Assembly: GCA_029204225.1 (NCBI GenBank)
Contig: CM055095.1
Coordinates: 33,107,732 to 33,171,731, forward strand
Source of the DNA: Diphasiastrum complanatum
Lineage: Eukaryota > Streptophyta > Lycopodiopsida > Lycopodiales > Lycopodiaceae
Direction of reading: 5' to 3'
Length of the DNA stretch: 64,000 nt
Shown here: positions 25,441-37,999 of the stretch, piece by piece
Position numbering within the stretch: the stretch's first letter is position 1
Layout of the letters: every line of letters begins with the position of its first letter
Notes under the pieces: model-generated
Told to the model about the DNA's origin: nothing
Databases searched by the model: none
The model's input: only the letters and a program-made list of their open reading frames with translations
Position numbers and translations under genes: made by a program

Positions 25441-25926
25441 CGCTGACCCACCAGACCAGGATCCACGACAACCCAAATCATCTTTCTGAACTTTTGTAAA
25501 TAGGCCCGAAGTGAGCCCCTTTGTTTATGTTTTGGCAGTTCTGTCCTCAATCGCATGTCTGAGTCACGAACTCTTCTTGTAGTGCGCACTTAAAATCATC
25601 CCAATCCTAATGTTGCATTGAAGCCACAGGACCACATCAACTCTTTCCTCCTCGAGAGTTCGCATGAGGTGGAAATAATGATCCATTTGAAACAACCAGT
25701 CTTCAACTGCACGTACATCATGTTCTCCCTTGAAGGTTGTAGGTGGACGAATTTTTGCATTGCATGATCTGTCTCCCACTCTAATTGATAGCTCAGGCGT
25801 CCTTTTACAGAGGGCCCCACATTGCCTCATCAGACTTTGTACAAACGATTGTACAGCCCCACACCCAGATGAGCACCATCCGTGCTTACACCCTCTCGAG
25901 TAGCACGTTGCCTCAATGGCCTTCAT
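25441..25926 (-). pseudogene. Gypsy G gag fragment
   Basis: The 120-codon piece 25564-25926 contains a gypsy gag-like segment (PPTTFKGEHDVRAVEDWL, then FHLMRTLEEERVD). A further part in another frame continues to about 25440 (RAYLQKFRKM). The frame is broken and the zinc knuckle is absent. Confidence 0.6.
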
Positions 25927-26240
25927 GCAAATGACTTGCAGGCCTGACCATCGAGGACTAACCTAGCTTACACCCCTTTGGGCAACACATTGCCTAATTA
26001 GTCGTCATCTGTTAGCCAACTCGATATTGAGTCTACCCATTCTTACACTTTCCTAGTAGCACAATGGGCAACGACTTTCCATGTCAATGCCTGCCATGTG
26101 AGGGTCTTGATGAAAGGCATCACCAACAAACTAGTCGGCTCTTCGCATCAACATCTCCCATCCGAGGGGCTTAATTACAAGGCTAGCATCATCGGCAAAC
26201 TAGGATACCACACATAGTGTTGGGGCTTGAATGAAGTTGG
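25927..26240. other. Unassigned spacer before copia B
   Basis: It may be the decayed 5' leader of gypsy G. Repeated short phrases (ACACCCCTTTGGGCAACACATTGCC and similar) are visible, but no LTR or primer site was recognised. Confidence 0.35.
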
Positions 26241-27143
26241 TGTTGGATTTCTATGCTCAGGACCAAATCCATTCGGTAATGAGCATCCTGAAAATTCTGT
26301 CGAAGTCCGACTCCATCGACTTCGAAGTCATTGAAGTCCGAAGTCCGACTTCATCGACTTCGACTTCTCCATGTATATAATCAACTTACTCCATCAACTC
26401 GACTTCATCAACTAACTCGACATTCCATCATCAATCGACAATCGACTCCATCGACATTCCATCACTTACTCGACATCGAAGTACCCGACTCACTCAACTA
26501 CATCGACAATCGACTTCATCAACTTCGACTCACTTCGACTTCATCGACATCGACATACTCGACACCAACTCCATCGACTCCATCGACTTTTCATCAACTC
26601 TCAACCGACTTTGTCGACTTCCTCATCAGGGAAAAGTCGATCCATGTACTGTCAGACGGCTTCAAGGAAAACACTGACAGTCCACCTACTTGTACGTAGA
26701 CTTCATTACTTACAAAGGCGGCTACCTACTACAAGGCGGCTCTAATTAATTAAGTAGGTAGACATGTAAATAAAGTCAGTATCTTTCATTTTGTATTAGA
26801 GGCTGATTAACTTGGACAATCCAGCAAGCAACGATTAAGCCTCTGAAGCTCTGCAATTTTGCCCCTCACAGATTAGTGCTCAGCTTCACGCTGATGTACT
26901 CTATTTTTTTGATTAATCAAGAGTGCATTTGTCCACACTTCTGCTTTGTTCATTTGTGCATTGTTACTGATTATTCATCTTGATTATTGCTGGTAGTTGA
27001 CGCACTTCCGATCCGCAACCTGTTGTTAAACTTCTGTTGTTGTTCCGCATTTCCAACTTGATATCAGAGTTCTGTTTCTATCAGTTCTCTACTAATCCGA
27101 TAACAATCTGATACTTCCACCAGTATCTTACAGTTTTACGACA
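26241..27143 (+). repeat. 5' LTR of copia B
   Basis: Starts TGTTGGATTT and ends TTTTACGACA directly at the primer site. The stretch 26288-26640 is a degenerate array of CATCGACTTC/GACTCCATCGA-like units, repeated in the 3' LTR at 30294-30665. Confidence 0.85.
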
Positions 27144-27155
27144 TGGTATCAGAGC
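27144..27155 (+). other. Primer-binding site of copia B
   Basis: TGGTATCAGAGC, a perfect initiator tRNA-Met complement, flush with the LTR end. Confidence 0.92.
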
Positions 27156-27287
27156 AGGTGGTTCAGTAATCTGCTTTTCATGCAAGTTATCAGTCTTGTT
27201 TCTACCAAGACATCATTTTTGCAAGTGCGCAGCTAGCAATATTTCGACATCATTGTTGCTACTAGCGATCTCGCTCTCTACACCAGA

Positions 27288-28170
27288 ATGGATCCATCTT
27301 TTAGTTCATCTTTGATTGACAAACTCGACGGAGAGAACTACCATCTCTGGAAGTTCAAGATGAAAGTCGTACTTCTTGCCAAAGAACTGTGGGACATTGT
27401 TGATGGCATAGAGGTCAAGCCAAAGGTCGATGCAAACAACATCACCAAATGGAGAGAGAGGGATGGCAAGGCATTTTCCTTGATCACTCTGAATATCAAA
27501 GACTCTCAAATCAGCCATATTCGAGCTGCTCAGACTGCTAAGGATGCATGGGACATCCTAGCAACCCTCTATGTTATCAGGGATGTTACATGCAAACTTC
27601 ATCTGAGGAAGAAGTTCTTCACATTAAGAATGTCTGATGCAGATAGTGTTTCGAGCCATCTCAACACTTTAAAAAATCTTATGGAATAGATGACTGCAAT
27701 CGGCTCAGTCATTGAAGATTCCGATGCAGTGATGACTCTATTATCGAGTGTACCTGATGCCTATGAAACTTGGGTCATGGCTATTTCGACCCAATAGCAT
27801 CTCACTCTATCAAGGGTCATTTCGATGCTACTACAAGAGGAGATAAGAAGAAATGCATCCTCCTCCGGCTCAGGATTGGATCATCAAGCTCTATATTCAA
27901 AGAAAAATCAGAAGTTCAGATCCAAGAAATCTACAAAGTCAGATTATCCTGACAGGAAGAGCAACATGCAGCCTGTATCAAATACAACATCAACTTCAGA
28001 GCCTTCATCATTCCAGCCAAGGCGGAATCTATTCTGCAAATATTGTAAGAGAATTGGTCACCTTATCAAGGACTGCAGAATGCTGAAATACGACAACGAA
28101 AAGAAGAAGCAGTTCCAACAACAAGCAAATGCTGCAACTACTAGTCACTTGACCCAGGAGCGAAGCATCC
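27288..28170 (+). pseudogene. Copia B gag
   Basis: Starts at ATG 27288 and is open for 133 codons (LDGENYHLWKFKM, DAWDILATLY, typical copia gag). It ends at a TAG where the related sequence has Gln, continues in sense for some distance, then shifts frame. The CCHC zinc knuckle (CKYCKRIGHLIKDC) is intact near 28037-28080. Confidence 0.85.
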
Positions 28171-28173
28171 TTC

Positions 28174-29142
28174 ATGACCAAAGCTGGAGAACAACAGGAT
28201 ATCGATTCCTGGTATCTGGACTTGGGAGCAACCCAACACATGACTCACCACCGTGACTGGTTCCAAGGCTACAAGCCTTACACCCATTCTAGAGTTGTAC
28301 AGCTAGGAGACAACTCATCTCATACTATCGAGGGTGAAGGAACAGTCAAAATTGAATTCCAGAAAGGTGACGTAAAATTTCTGTCCAATGTTCTTCACGT
28401 ACCAAATCTTACTAAAAATATGCTTTCAATAAGCAGAATCACTGATTCTGGTCATAAGGTCGAATCTGATACACAGGGCTGCACCATTCTTGACAAGTCT
28501 AGGAAAGTTTTAGCTTTCGGTAGAAGATGTGGCTATCTTTACAAGCTCAGTCACTCTTATTCTACAAATCGTCAAGCTCTTCATACTTCAACTTCTGAAT
28601 CAACTGATATGCTATGGCATTTCAGATTAGGCCATTTAAATTTCAAAGGTATTAAACAAATGTCGAATCTGAATTTAGTGCAAGATCTTCCATCTATTAA
28701 CAAATCTACGTCTCCTTGTGAAAGCTGTATTATCAGCAAACATGCAAGAAGGCCATTCATTTTTTATTTAGTCCATTCTTCTAAAAGTTTGTCAGATCTT
28801 GTACATAGTGACATTTGTGGCCCTATGCAGACTATTTCCACAGGGGGAGCCGTTTATTTTCTAACCTTTATTGATGATTTCTCTCGAAGAACTGTCACCT
28901 ACTTCTTGAAGAACAAATCTGAAGCATTCAAGTTTTTCAAACACTTCAAGGCATTTGCTGAAAATCAGACCCATAGAAAGATCAAGGCTCTACGTACTGA
29001 TGGAGGGGGAGAATTTATCTCCACCGAATGCCTCTCTTCCCAAAAATTCTGGGCAGAAGCTATCACGACTGCTGCCTATCTACAGAATCGATCCATTACA
29101 AAAGCCCTGAACGGCAAAACACCTTATGAGGCATGGACATGA
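28174..29142 (+). pseudogene. Copia B protease and integrase
   Basis: A 322-codon frame. The protease site reads LDLGATQHM where LDSGATQHM is expected, so the catalytic triplet D-S-G is lost. Integrase has the HHCC region (WHFRLGH..., CESCIISKH) and catalytic D residues in HSDICGP and RTDGGGEF. Right after ISTECL the frame jumps to the KFWAEA segment, deleting the part that holds the catalytic Glu. Neither enzyme could be active. Confidence 0.85.
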
Positions 29143-30289
29143 TCGAAACCATCACTCAAGCATACTCAAGTGTTTGGATGCATTGCTTACTCTCAAATCC
29201 CCGCTGATCTAAGAAAGAAGCTAGACGACACTACCAGAAAGTCGATTTTCATCGCCTATTCCCTAGACCACAAGGCATACAAGCTCTACAATCTGGACAC
29301 CCAGAAAGCATTCACAAGTAGAGACGTCATTTTTGTGGAAGACAAGTTTATCGACCACGAGGGGAAGGCTCCATTGAATTTAGATCCTAGAGTCGACACC
29401 AGCTCCGAACTTAGGATTGATTAGAAAATCGACACCGACTCCGACAATGAGTCAGACCATCGACAAGTCGAATCACATCAAAGGATTGAAGTTCAGCCCA
29501 GAAGATCATACTAATTTAGACAACCTCCATTCCGATTTATGGATGATCCAGCCTGCTATTTTGTGTAGGAACCTTCAGAGGCGATGTCAACACCTGATGT
29601 TGATCAGTGGAAAGCTGCAATGGACACAGAATTCGATTCTCTAATTGAGAATCAAACATGGACTGTAACTGAGCTGCCAAAAGATCGAAATTTGATTCCA
29701 GGATGCCAAAGGAAGATTAAATCGATGCAAGGCCAAGCTGGTCGCCAAAGGCTTCTCTCAGATTCCAGGTCTGGATTATTCCGAGACCTTCAACCTTGTT
29801 GTTAAGCATACTTCGATTCGACTACTACTCTCCTATGCAGTTGCAGCCGATCTCGAAGTCCACCAAATGGATGTCCTGACCGCTTTCCTCAACGGGACTG
29901 TCAAGGAGGAGATCTACATGTCGCAACCAGTGGGATACGAGCTCAAGGGTAAGGAGCACCTAGTGTGCAAAATCCACAAGACTCTGTATGGTCTGAAACA
30001 ATCACCAAGCTTGGTTTCAGAAGATCAATGCATTTCTAGTCGAGAATGGTTTTATTCCAAATTCAGCAGGCTCAAATGTCTACTTCAAGTCTGTCTCGAC
30101 TTCCTTCATAATCATCACTCTTTATGTAGATGATACGTTACTATTTAGTAACAATCTGAATTTATTGAAGGATACAAAATGCATGTTAGCACAGGAGTAC
30201 AAGATGACTAATATGGGTCCAGCCCATTACTGCCTCGGAATCCAGGATTCATCGAAATCGATCCAGCAGACAAATTTATATCAGTCAAC
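29143..30289 (+). pseudogene. Copia B integrase tail and RT fragments
   Basis: Sense pieces in shifting frames: VFGCIAYSQIP and SIFIAYS (integrase C-terminus), WKAAMDTEFDSLIENQTW (RT start), MDVLTAFLNG, the YVDDTLL catalytic motif near 30125 and YKMTNMGPAHYCLGI. The RT thumb and all of RNase H are missing: sequence passes into the 3' LTR at about 30290. Confidence 0.82.
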
Positions 30290-30667
30290 GGATCAAATCC
30301 ATTCGGTAATGAGCATCCTGAGAATTCTGTCGAAGTCCGACTCCATCAACTTCGAAGTCATCAAAGTCCGAAGTCCGACTTCATCGACTTCGACTTCTCC
30401 ATGTATATAATCAACTTACTCTAACTCGACTTCATCAACTAACTCCACATTCCATCATCAATCGACAATCGACTCCATCGACATTACATCGAAGTACCCG
30501 ACTCACGCAACTTACTCCATCGACAATCGACTTCATCAACTTCGACTCACTTCGACTTCATCGACATCAACATACTCGACACCAACTCCATCGACTTACC
30601 CGACTTCGTCGACTCAACTCTCAATCAACTCGACTTCGTCGACTTCCTCATCAGGGAAAAGTCGATC
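30290..30667 (+). repeat. Truncated 3' LTR of copia B
   Basis: Matches the 5' LTR from about 22 bp inside its start to the GGGAAAAGTCGATC phrase, then stops. The remaining half or so of the LTR is absent. Confidence 0.85.
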
Positions 30668-30695
30668 TCTTCATCTCGAATTATCATCATTATCA

Positions 30696-30698
<3 letters not shown>

Positions 30699-30767
<69 letters not shown>
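30699..30767. repeat. (CT)n microsatellite in SRS intron
   Basis: About 69 bp of pure TC repeat, 30 bp beyond the truncated copia B LTR. Confidence 0.97.
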
Positions 30768-30768
<1 letters not shown>

Positions 30769-32172
30769 AGAGTAGCAACACTATTTTTTGATCAATGTAT
30801 AAGTAACTCATACAACAGCACTAAGTGGTCTAGTGACTTATTACTATCACAAAGTCAAATAGACAAGCCTAAAGAGTGAGTGAATCTTTGGTTTTATACG
30901 TTAGTTGATTGTTGATGAACAAGGAGCTCTACTTATCAATTGCAAAAAGATAGGTGAATGATAGCTCTGCCACCGATTGCCTATGAAGGGGAATCACTAC
31001 TACTAGAAAGGCCTAAGAATGCCAATTAATGATGGATCAATCTCACTTCTTGTCTTTTGCTGAAAGGGACAAGAAAAGGTGACTATTAAATTAGTAGAGA
31101 AAAAAGTAGGTCTTTGCTGAAAGGTAAGAGCTATTGATGGATCTTTGAAGGTGGACTTTCTCCTATATTGCGGAATGGATCTTGAAGGTGGACTTTCTCC
31201 TATATTGCTGAACAATTACATAGCCAGATATTGGATCACTGGTAGTCCAGGTGAGCCAACCTCTTGAAGTGAATCCATCGAAGAATATCTCACTGGAAAA
31301 TCAATCAATGATGGAGAGACACTCTGCAAGACAATCACTGATAGGAGGTCAAGTGCTGGCAAGTTCCCTCTTGTAAGCCAATTGCCGGAAGGAGGATAAA
31401 CATTGCCGATGAAGATCATCATCAACGGCTACAAATAGAACCCCTTTGAAGAAGATAGAAATTTCGTCCTACCCTAGGAAGTGCTCTGTCACCAATTTAT
31501 GAGTACATTCAGCGATATGCTTTCACATGAAGAACGATAGACACTATCATACTGATCAAAATAGTATTCTCCAACTACAAAAACCATACAATCAACAAAA
31601 TATGGTATGCAGGCACTCCTACAAAGGATCATTGTAAGCATCTCTTTCATAGATTGACAAGATGTCAGGATTCAGAAACCTGAGCTGTAGAATGACTGGT
31701 ACAGACACTATGTATGGTGGCTGGAGGCCCTTAAGAAAAACCTTCTAGGAAGTGACCGGAATAGGCCTAGCATCACCCTAGTACCCTCTGAAAGGCATTA
31801 TGAAAGCGTATGTTACTGGGCCTCGAAACCAATCAATAGGATCATGAGTTTTAATAAAATACTGCTTGCATGCCCATAACCTATTGCAGCAATCCAAAGT
31901 CATTTGAAAGTTTGTCGGTGTTTTCAAAAAGCCTGGAATGTATTGTTGATTCAGCAATGAATTTTGTGATTTGGATTACATGTATCTTGAAAAATTATTT
32001 CTTACAATCAGCTTTCAAGCAATTCCTCCAGGTTTCTATAATATTAGGTTTTTGCTCGAAATGCTGTCTATCTAGTGCAAGCCTTTGATTTAAGTTGGTT
32101 TAAGATACTGCATTTGATTCTATGCTTGAACTTTTCTATGGTAATTTGACATTGTTGCTTGATCAATGCCAG
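30768..32172. other. Distal SRS intron, small duplication
   Basis: No gene recognised. A duplicated phrase of about 38 bp (CTTGAAGGTGGACTTTCTCC...) lies at 31140-31210. The final 30 bases lead into the proposed splice acceptor at 32172. Confidence 0.45.
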
Positions 32173-32474
32173 CTTCACCCAGGAAAGGGACATTACCTGC
32201 AGAAGTAAAATCAGATGCTCTTTTCAAGTGTGTACGAGTAACTGGTGTTGATGATGGTCAAGAGGAGTTTGCATATCAGGTGACAGTCAAAATTGGTGGG
32301 CATCTTTTCAAAGGTGTTCTCTATGACCAGGGTGTGGATAAGACTACCGTTACCACTAGTTTGTCTGATCTTCAATTGGGGGCACGAAGTGTGGCTTCAA
32401 GCTCAGCTCTTGTTGATTCCACAACTCTATATGGTTCACCTGGAACTTTGTTGGGAGGTATATCAATCTTTTAA
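32173..32474 (+). CDS. SHI/STY-family transcription factor, exon 2 (IGGH domain)
   Basis: The last 100 codons of the SRS protein. It contains [13 protein letters not shown] followed by [16 protein letters not shown], the IXGH dimerisation domain found only in this family, and ends with the ..GTLLGG segment typical of SRS C-termini, then TAA at 32472-32474. Joining at 12652/32173 gives a codon split 1+2 and a continuous frame of 437 residues. The ATG at 32166 lies in the proposed intron and is not the start. It is 19.5 kb from exon 1, separated by retroelements. Confidence 0.85.
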
Positions 32475-35400
32475 GAATTTAAAGAAATATCATCTTAACA
32501 CCTTGAGTATTTGTAAGTGCCTTATGTATATCTTGAGATGGATGTATGACTATAAGCCAATACAGAACTTCGAGGTCTGAGGCAATCAGAAGCTGAATGG
32601 TAAAGGTGTCAAGAGCTCAAACTGTCCTGCCCTTAAAACTGGTACTATGATCGACGACCCACTATAAAAACAGAAATTACCCAGAGGTGAGCATCATCTT
32701 GTTGTCTTTCTTCATTACACTTTGCTTGCTGTTGGATATTCTGTGCAAACCAGTAGAGGTGGTGTTTTGCTCAATTAAGAGCTCATCTTTCAGAATTTAT
32801 GTACTGCTTTGCTGTGCTTGTTCAATGAATTGGAATTTTCTCCAAGCTTTTAGGATGGCCTAGGCCTTCCCTGTTATGTTTCTGGCTGTGTCCATCCGTG
32901 TGAGGTTATCCAGATTGTTTAAGAGGCCATCCATATTAGGTCAGTTATTTGCGTTATGAAGTATGGCTGTACTCACTTTGCATTGCAATGTATGGACTGG
33001 ACCTCCATAATGTTACTGCACTATCCGTCTGCGTGATTATCCAAATTTTAGAAGGCATTTTCTTAGTTTTCTACATTACTTTCAAGGTCTGTGTTCTGAC
33101 AGTATAACCTCAAATTGGATACTGCTAATTGCGTTGGTTCTGGCAAGAGCATTGTCTCAATTTGTTTCGGTGAGCTTATCTGTAGTTTTAAAAACTCTGG
33201 GTGGTCTTTCAAGATGTTACTAAAAGACACATTCACGAGAAACTATGGATCGGTTTTTTGAGCCTTCGATTCAGGCATTATTCAGAGCAGAAAGGTGATT
33301 TAAGATCAGTTTTTCTTGAGCATCAGTGAATTTTTATATAGGAGTCAGGATAGTAGTGAGAGCGTAGTTCTGAAAAGCTTGGGATAGTTGTAGAGGCTAC
33401 TTTTGAAAGTCTTCACGATCTTTGATTGTAGCAATATCGTTGTCACATACATTCCACGTCACCTGGTTCTAGTTTTGATGCCACGTATCACTACTTCTGA
33501 AAGAAAATGTGATACCTAAAACACAAAAAGAAGCACGAAAGATGATGATCATGCTTGGAATGGATTATGACACAATACATGCATGTCCAGAAGACCATTT
33601 CTATATAGAGTTGAGCATTCAGAAAAGCTTCAATGTCCACATTGCTCTTTGAGACAGTACATAGTATGTTTCATCATTTAATGTGCTATTCAAATGAAAG
33701 GACAGTGTTTGAAAGGTTTCTCAAAAACTATTCCAGCAAAAGTAGATGTTGAAATTCAATGACCTGGTTTTATGCATGTTTGATTAGGGTGGGGAATGTG
33801 ACTGTATTTGAAGTAGCTTTCTGCAGTTTAAGCATTATTTTGCCTTTTTTCAAGGCTGACGTTTCTTATGCAGAGAAACAAAAACTAAGAATAGAAAGCA
33901 AAATTGCAAAGGGGGGGGGGAGGGGGCTTTGTTTTGTTGAGGGTTACATGTTTAGTGTCTGTCCAGCGGTCCATCTTTTCAAAGTTCACGCACAATGGTT
34001 AACTGCTTTATCTTCTATGCTTTGAGATTTATTGAAGGGCGTGGGGTTAGTTCTATGTACCTCAGTCAGAAGCCTTGCTTTTTTTCAAAGAGGGAACTTT
34101 ATCTTATAAAAAAAAAAAAATTTAATCGTAGTTTCATTCTCTGTAGCCTTATCTCCTTCCATTCATAGAGTTTGTATAAACCCATTGACCAGGGAAGTGG
34201 TATGTCCTTGCTTACTTAAAGTATGCTTTATTTATTATAGATGTCTTGTGCATTTGCACCATGTTCGTTTTTGTAAACACACCTTTGAAGTACATAGATA
34301 CCTGTTCCATTCATTTTTGTAGTGTATTTTCCATTCCCTATCAATAGAACGAATTGCATTCTATACATTCGAAACAAAATTTTTAGCATAAAAAGGAAAT
34401 TGTTCCAAATTTTTTTTTCGAATTAGCTTTGATGCATATGGATTGTGTACAACAATGTTTGTAGGTGTTCATTCCAGATACTACAGAACTAACATTCAGT
34501 CCAGCTCAGCTATTTACGAGTATGGAATTATTTGTGCTTTTTTAAAACTACACCCTGAATCAAAAAGCTTCCGCCTTTACTGCTTACAAAATCTTCTAGA
34601 GCATGTACTGATTACTGCAATGTGGCTGTTGTATGTCCCTTTGTGCATGAACTTTGAAAAGATGGACCTTAGGAACCCTTTTGAAAAGGGTCGGAACGGG
34701 TTTCTAAGGGATGCAAAATCAGGATGATATGCAAGGGAATTTTCAAAAATTCTGTTTTTCCTATTAACTAGCCCAGTTTGCTTTTGTAGAGGACGTTGCC
34801 TGAGAATCTCAAATCACATATTATTGGAAAGGGAAGTTCCTAGAAATTCTATTCATTGAAAAAGGGAGTTTCTAGAAAAGTTCATGCTGTATATGATATT
34901 TGTGTGGCAATAGGTGACTTGGGTAATGTATTTCTTCAACACTGAAGCAATATGCTAGTTTTCTTTCGAGGTGGACCCCTTTTTGACTGATATGCTTGTG
35001 TACACACTTTTTCCAAGAAAAAAACCTGATGCTGCAACCAGTGCAATTTGAGAAAATGGCTACTTGTTTACACATGTTGTAGGCATAGAAACCAGCATGA
35101 GCTTGGTTTTATTACAAGAATAACTACTTTGAGAGTGTTTTATATGTAACGGCAATGTGCCTTAAAAGTGCATGGCCCTGGGCCAATAGCATATGCTGTA
35201 TGCCACTTCTCCCTCTCTCTCACTTGGTCTCTCGGCTGATCATTCAACCGACGGGGCCATCAACCATTCACGAATCTGTGTCAGCACAGTAGAGCTGTTC
35301 ACCATATCACACTATTTGTGGGTCTCGAAATTGAAGAGGGCAGTATCAATGCATACTAGAATTAATCATCACCTGAAAACAATTATGTCAAGTTTGAAAT

Positions 35401-37980
35401 CACTAACTAAATCGACATACAAGGACCTTGTATCAATAGTAATGAACGACCTGAAATGCAAAACTCATTCTTGATTCCAACAAACATTAAAGCTAATCTG
35501 GTCTTTGAGGCACCAAAAATGGTGTGAATCCAAACCAACTTAGCATCCAAGGCTGAGAAACAAATTGAAAGAAAGGGTAACAGATAATAACATTGTCTCG
35601 GTGCCTTAAAAGATCGGATAAGAAAACACTTCAAACTCGAAAGCAGAAAAAAGCAAACCCATCAAGCAACCAATCACAAGATGCTTAAAGCACTTGAGAC
35701 TAGGTGTTGGAACTTGGTGTCTGCCTCGATGCTGACCTAGGTAAACAGGGGCCTCCATCCTATGACAGGGGAGGGCACTAATACCTTATAGATTCCTTCT
35801 TACAGATTAGATCTCATAACAATTTAGATAATTTAAAGCGTGACAAGGTGCTTGACTCCTACTTGTCACATTAATCAAAATTCTAAGGTTTGTGGATTTG
35901 ATATGCTATCGTAAGGTTGTTGGATGCCAATGGTTTAATTTTTACTGAAAAGGAAAAATGTTTCAAATTTTCTTGGCGTGAATCCTCGACCAAGTAGTGA
36001 GCTGGTTAAAATATACTTTCCTTTCTATGTTCTCAGGAATTTGACTCCAATTCACCACATAGATGAGGACATAGGACGCAATTTCTCATTGGCATTAAGT
36101 TTTGATACATTGATATACCTATGTGAACTTCAGATGATACACAAACATAAAGACATACAAGCTTTCCCTTCATGGAGTACATTTGCAAACTCTTATACAA
36201 TCAACCGCAATGTAAATAGCACAAATTCTATGGGCCTGACAGTAGGTGCAAGTCCACACTACAGTAGTAAAAAAATGAACGTTCTAAGTTTCTAATACTC
36301 TAGTTTTTGCATAATTGTCTTGTGCAAGCATTCTCCTTCAAAGCTTTTCCAGCCAAATGATGGTCAAATTATTGAATTTTACAGGTGATATTAGTGTGAG
36401 AGGGATCGTCTTTGAAATTGGTGACTTGGACAACATAAAGTTTCGGTTAATGAGAACAATTTTCCTTTTAGACATGTGTGGCCCAATTTTCCTTGTAGAG
36501 TTGTATGGCCCAATTCCAAAATCATGTAAAATTAGTGCACGGAAAATGCTAGTGTATTGTTCAATGCATAAAGGGAAAGAGTACTTTCAATGTTGGCTGA
36601 ACTATAGCAAAGTTGTCAAAAACAGAAGACTTTGCCCATCGCCTTGCAACAAAGAAGATTGGTGCTTAATTCTTCTTTCAATGCAGCCTCTTGAAATAAT
36701 CATTAGAGTATTAAGGCCACATATTTATCTATTCAAAGTGTAATTGGATTTGTTCATGCAATTTATAATTAAGTCTGATTGAAGTAGAATGAGCTTATCT
36801 ATATTGTCATTGGATTGTCTACAAGTTGCTATACTTGTAACTTTGAACTTTAATTTGTTTGAGAGTTTGGAACATTGTCTGTTTCCATTTTCACAAGGCC
36901 AAAAAATTGGTTGTTGCATGATTATTCTTCATCGTTGCTATTTGAATCGCTAACAATGATACTTTAGCTAGTATAAATGATTAACTTACAAAAATTTGAC
37001 CATAAATACATAACATGTATATATGATATTATACACAATTCTAAATAGTTCAAGCGAAATCGCATATCGAAATACTAGGCAATTTAATGAGGTCATACAT
37101 AAAAAGCTAAAGATGCAAGGTACATACATGTTTATCAAAGTTATGGTTTTGCAATGTATCTAGTTGCGGATTGTACAAAGATTTAACATGACTAAATTTG
37201 TTTTTTGGTATCATAGATCAAATCAACAATCATAATAATTTCAATAGGTGTTTACAACTACTACCTTGTAGAATGCATCTAAAGCCCTTTTTTTTCCTAG
37301 GTACTCTCACCTTGGATGACAATTGTATATCCATTCATCAAGTATCATTAGATTGATAGAAACTAGCACAATGCAATATCGACAGTGCATGTGTCTGCAT
37401 GGGCATTACTGGCTCTCATACCTACTGCATGGTATGCATGCATGCCAGAGCCGGCTCCAGTACAATGTTGTCTCTGATATTTGAAATTCTTTTCACATCC
37501 CCACATGCTACTTAATCAAGAAGTGTCAACTCTCCAACCGTAACATACTTGTGGATATGCAAGCACCCTCACATGCAAAATACATTATAATATGCCTAGC
37601 ATTAAATTTTGCATTTGTGTCATAGAGATTGAAAATCTGTACAAAGCATACAAAATTGTATCAAACTCATATAACTTTTGACTATGGCACCATCTAGTGA
37701 GCCCCCAATGACAAAATTACAAAAGTGCATTATGGGGTATCAATGTGAGGGATAGCTGGTTCTAACAGAGAATTATGACAAAACATCTTTCCCAAATAAG
37801 GTCTTTTTAAGGATCTAAGCTAAACTTTTAGCATGGGTATAAGCAGATTCAACAGTAACTCTCTTTATTAAAGGATGTTACGTCGCTTGTGAAGGTAGAG
37901 TATCCTATTGTTAGGAACATCATAACCACAAGAAGGCAAAGCTAGTATGTTCTACCCAGCCAGTGCATTTTCTTTAGATG
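32475..37980. other. Long region downstream of SRS, no gene assigned
   Basis: The first few hundred bases probably hold the SRS 3' UTR. The rest is AT-rich with short ORFs on both strands. The longest, 36315-36743 (142 codons, plus), has no recognisable domain. A G-rich run lies near 33910 and an A-run near 34110. Confidence 0.4.
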
Positions 37981-37999
37981 GATCTCCTAGCCCAGTGAT

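Larger units (their letters stand above)
22161..25926 (-). mobile_element. Ty3/gypsy chromovirus remnant G
   Basis: Minus-strand gag, RT, RNase H, integrase and a chromodomain-like C-terminus, then a purine tract and LTR on the left. The chromodomain-like end points to a chromovirus. It carries multiple frameshifts, a small RNase H deletion, a thumb deletion and an unexplained segment between gag and RT. No 5' LTR was recognised before the copia LTR at 26241. Confidence 0.8.
26241..30667 (+). mobile_element. Ty1/copia retrotransposon B
   Basis: Plus-strand copia element with a 5' LTR of about 903 bp, tRNA-Met primer site, gag, protease, integrase and RT pieces, and a truncated 3' LTR. The RT C-terminus and RNase H are deleted straight into the 3' LTR near 30290. 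No target duplication can be shown because the right end is truncated. It lies in the SRS intron in the gene's sense orientation. Confidence 0.87.
12653..32172 (+). other. Giant SRS intron (19.5 kb) full of retroelements
   Basis: The donor is GTGAGT at 12653 and the acceptor is CCAG ending at 32172. Exon 1 leaves one base of a codon and exon 2 supplies two, giving an open frame straight into the second conserved SRS domain. SRS genes usually have one intron at this position, so the location is ordinary and the size is not. It contains parts of three gypsy elements (13814-22160) and one copia element (26241-30667). Confidence 0.75.

Noticed and set aside
36315-36743. A 142-codon plus-strand ORF
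   Set aside because: No recognisable domain, no splice or context support, and similar-length ORFs occur by chance in this region.
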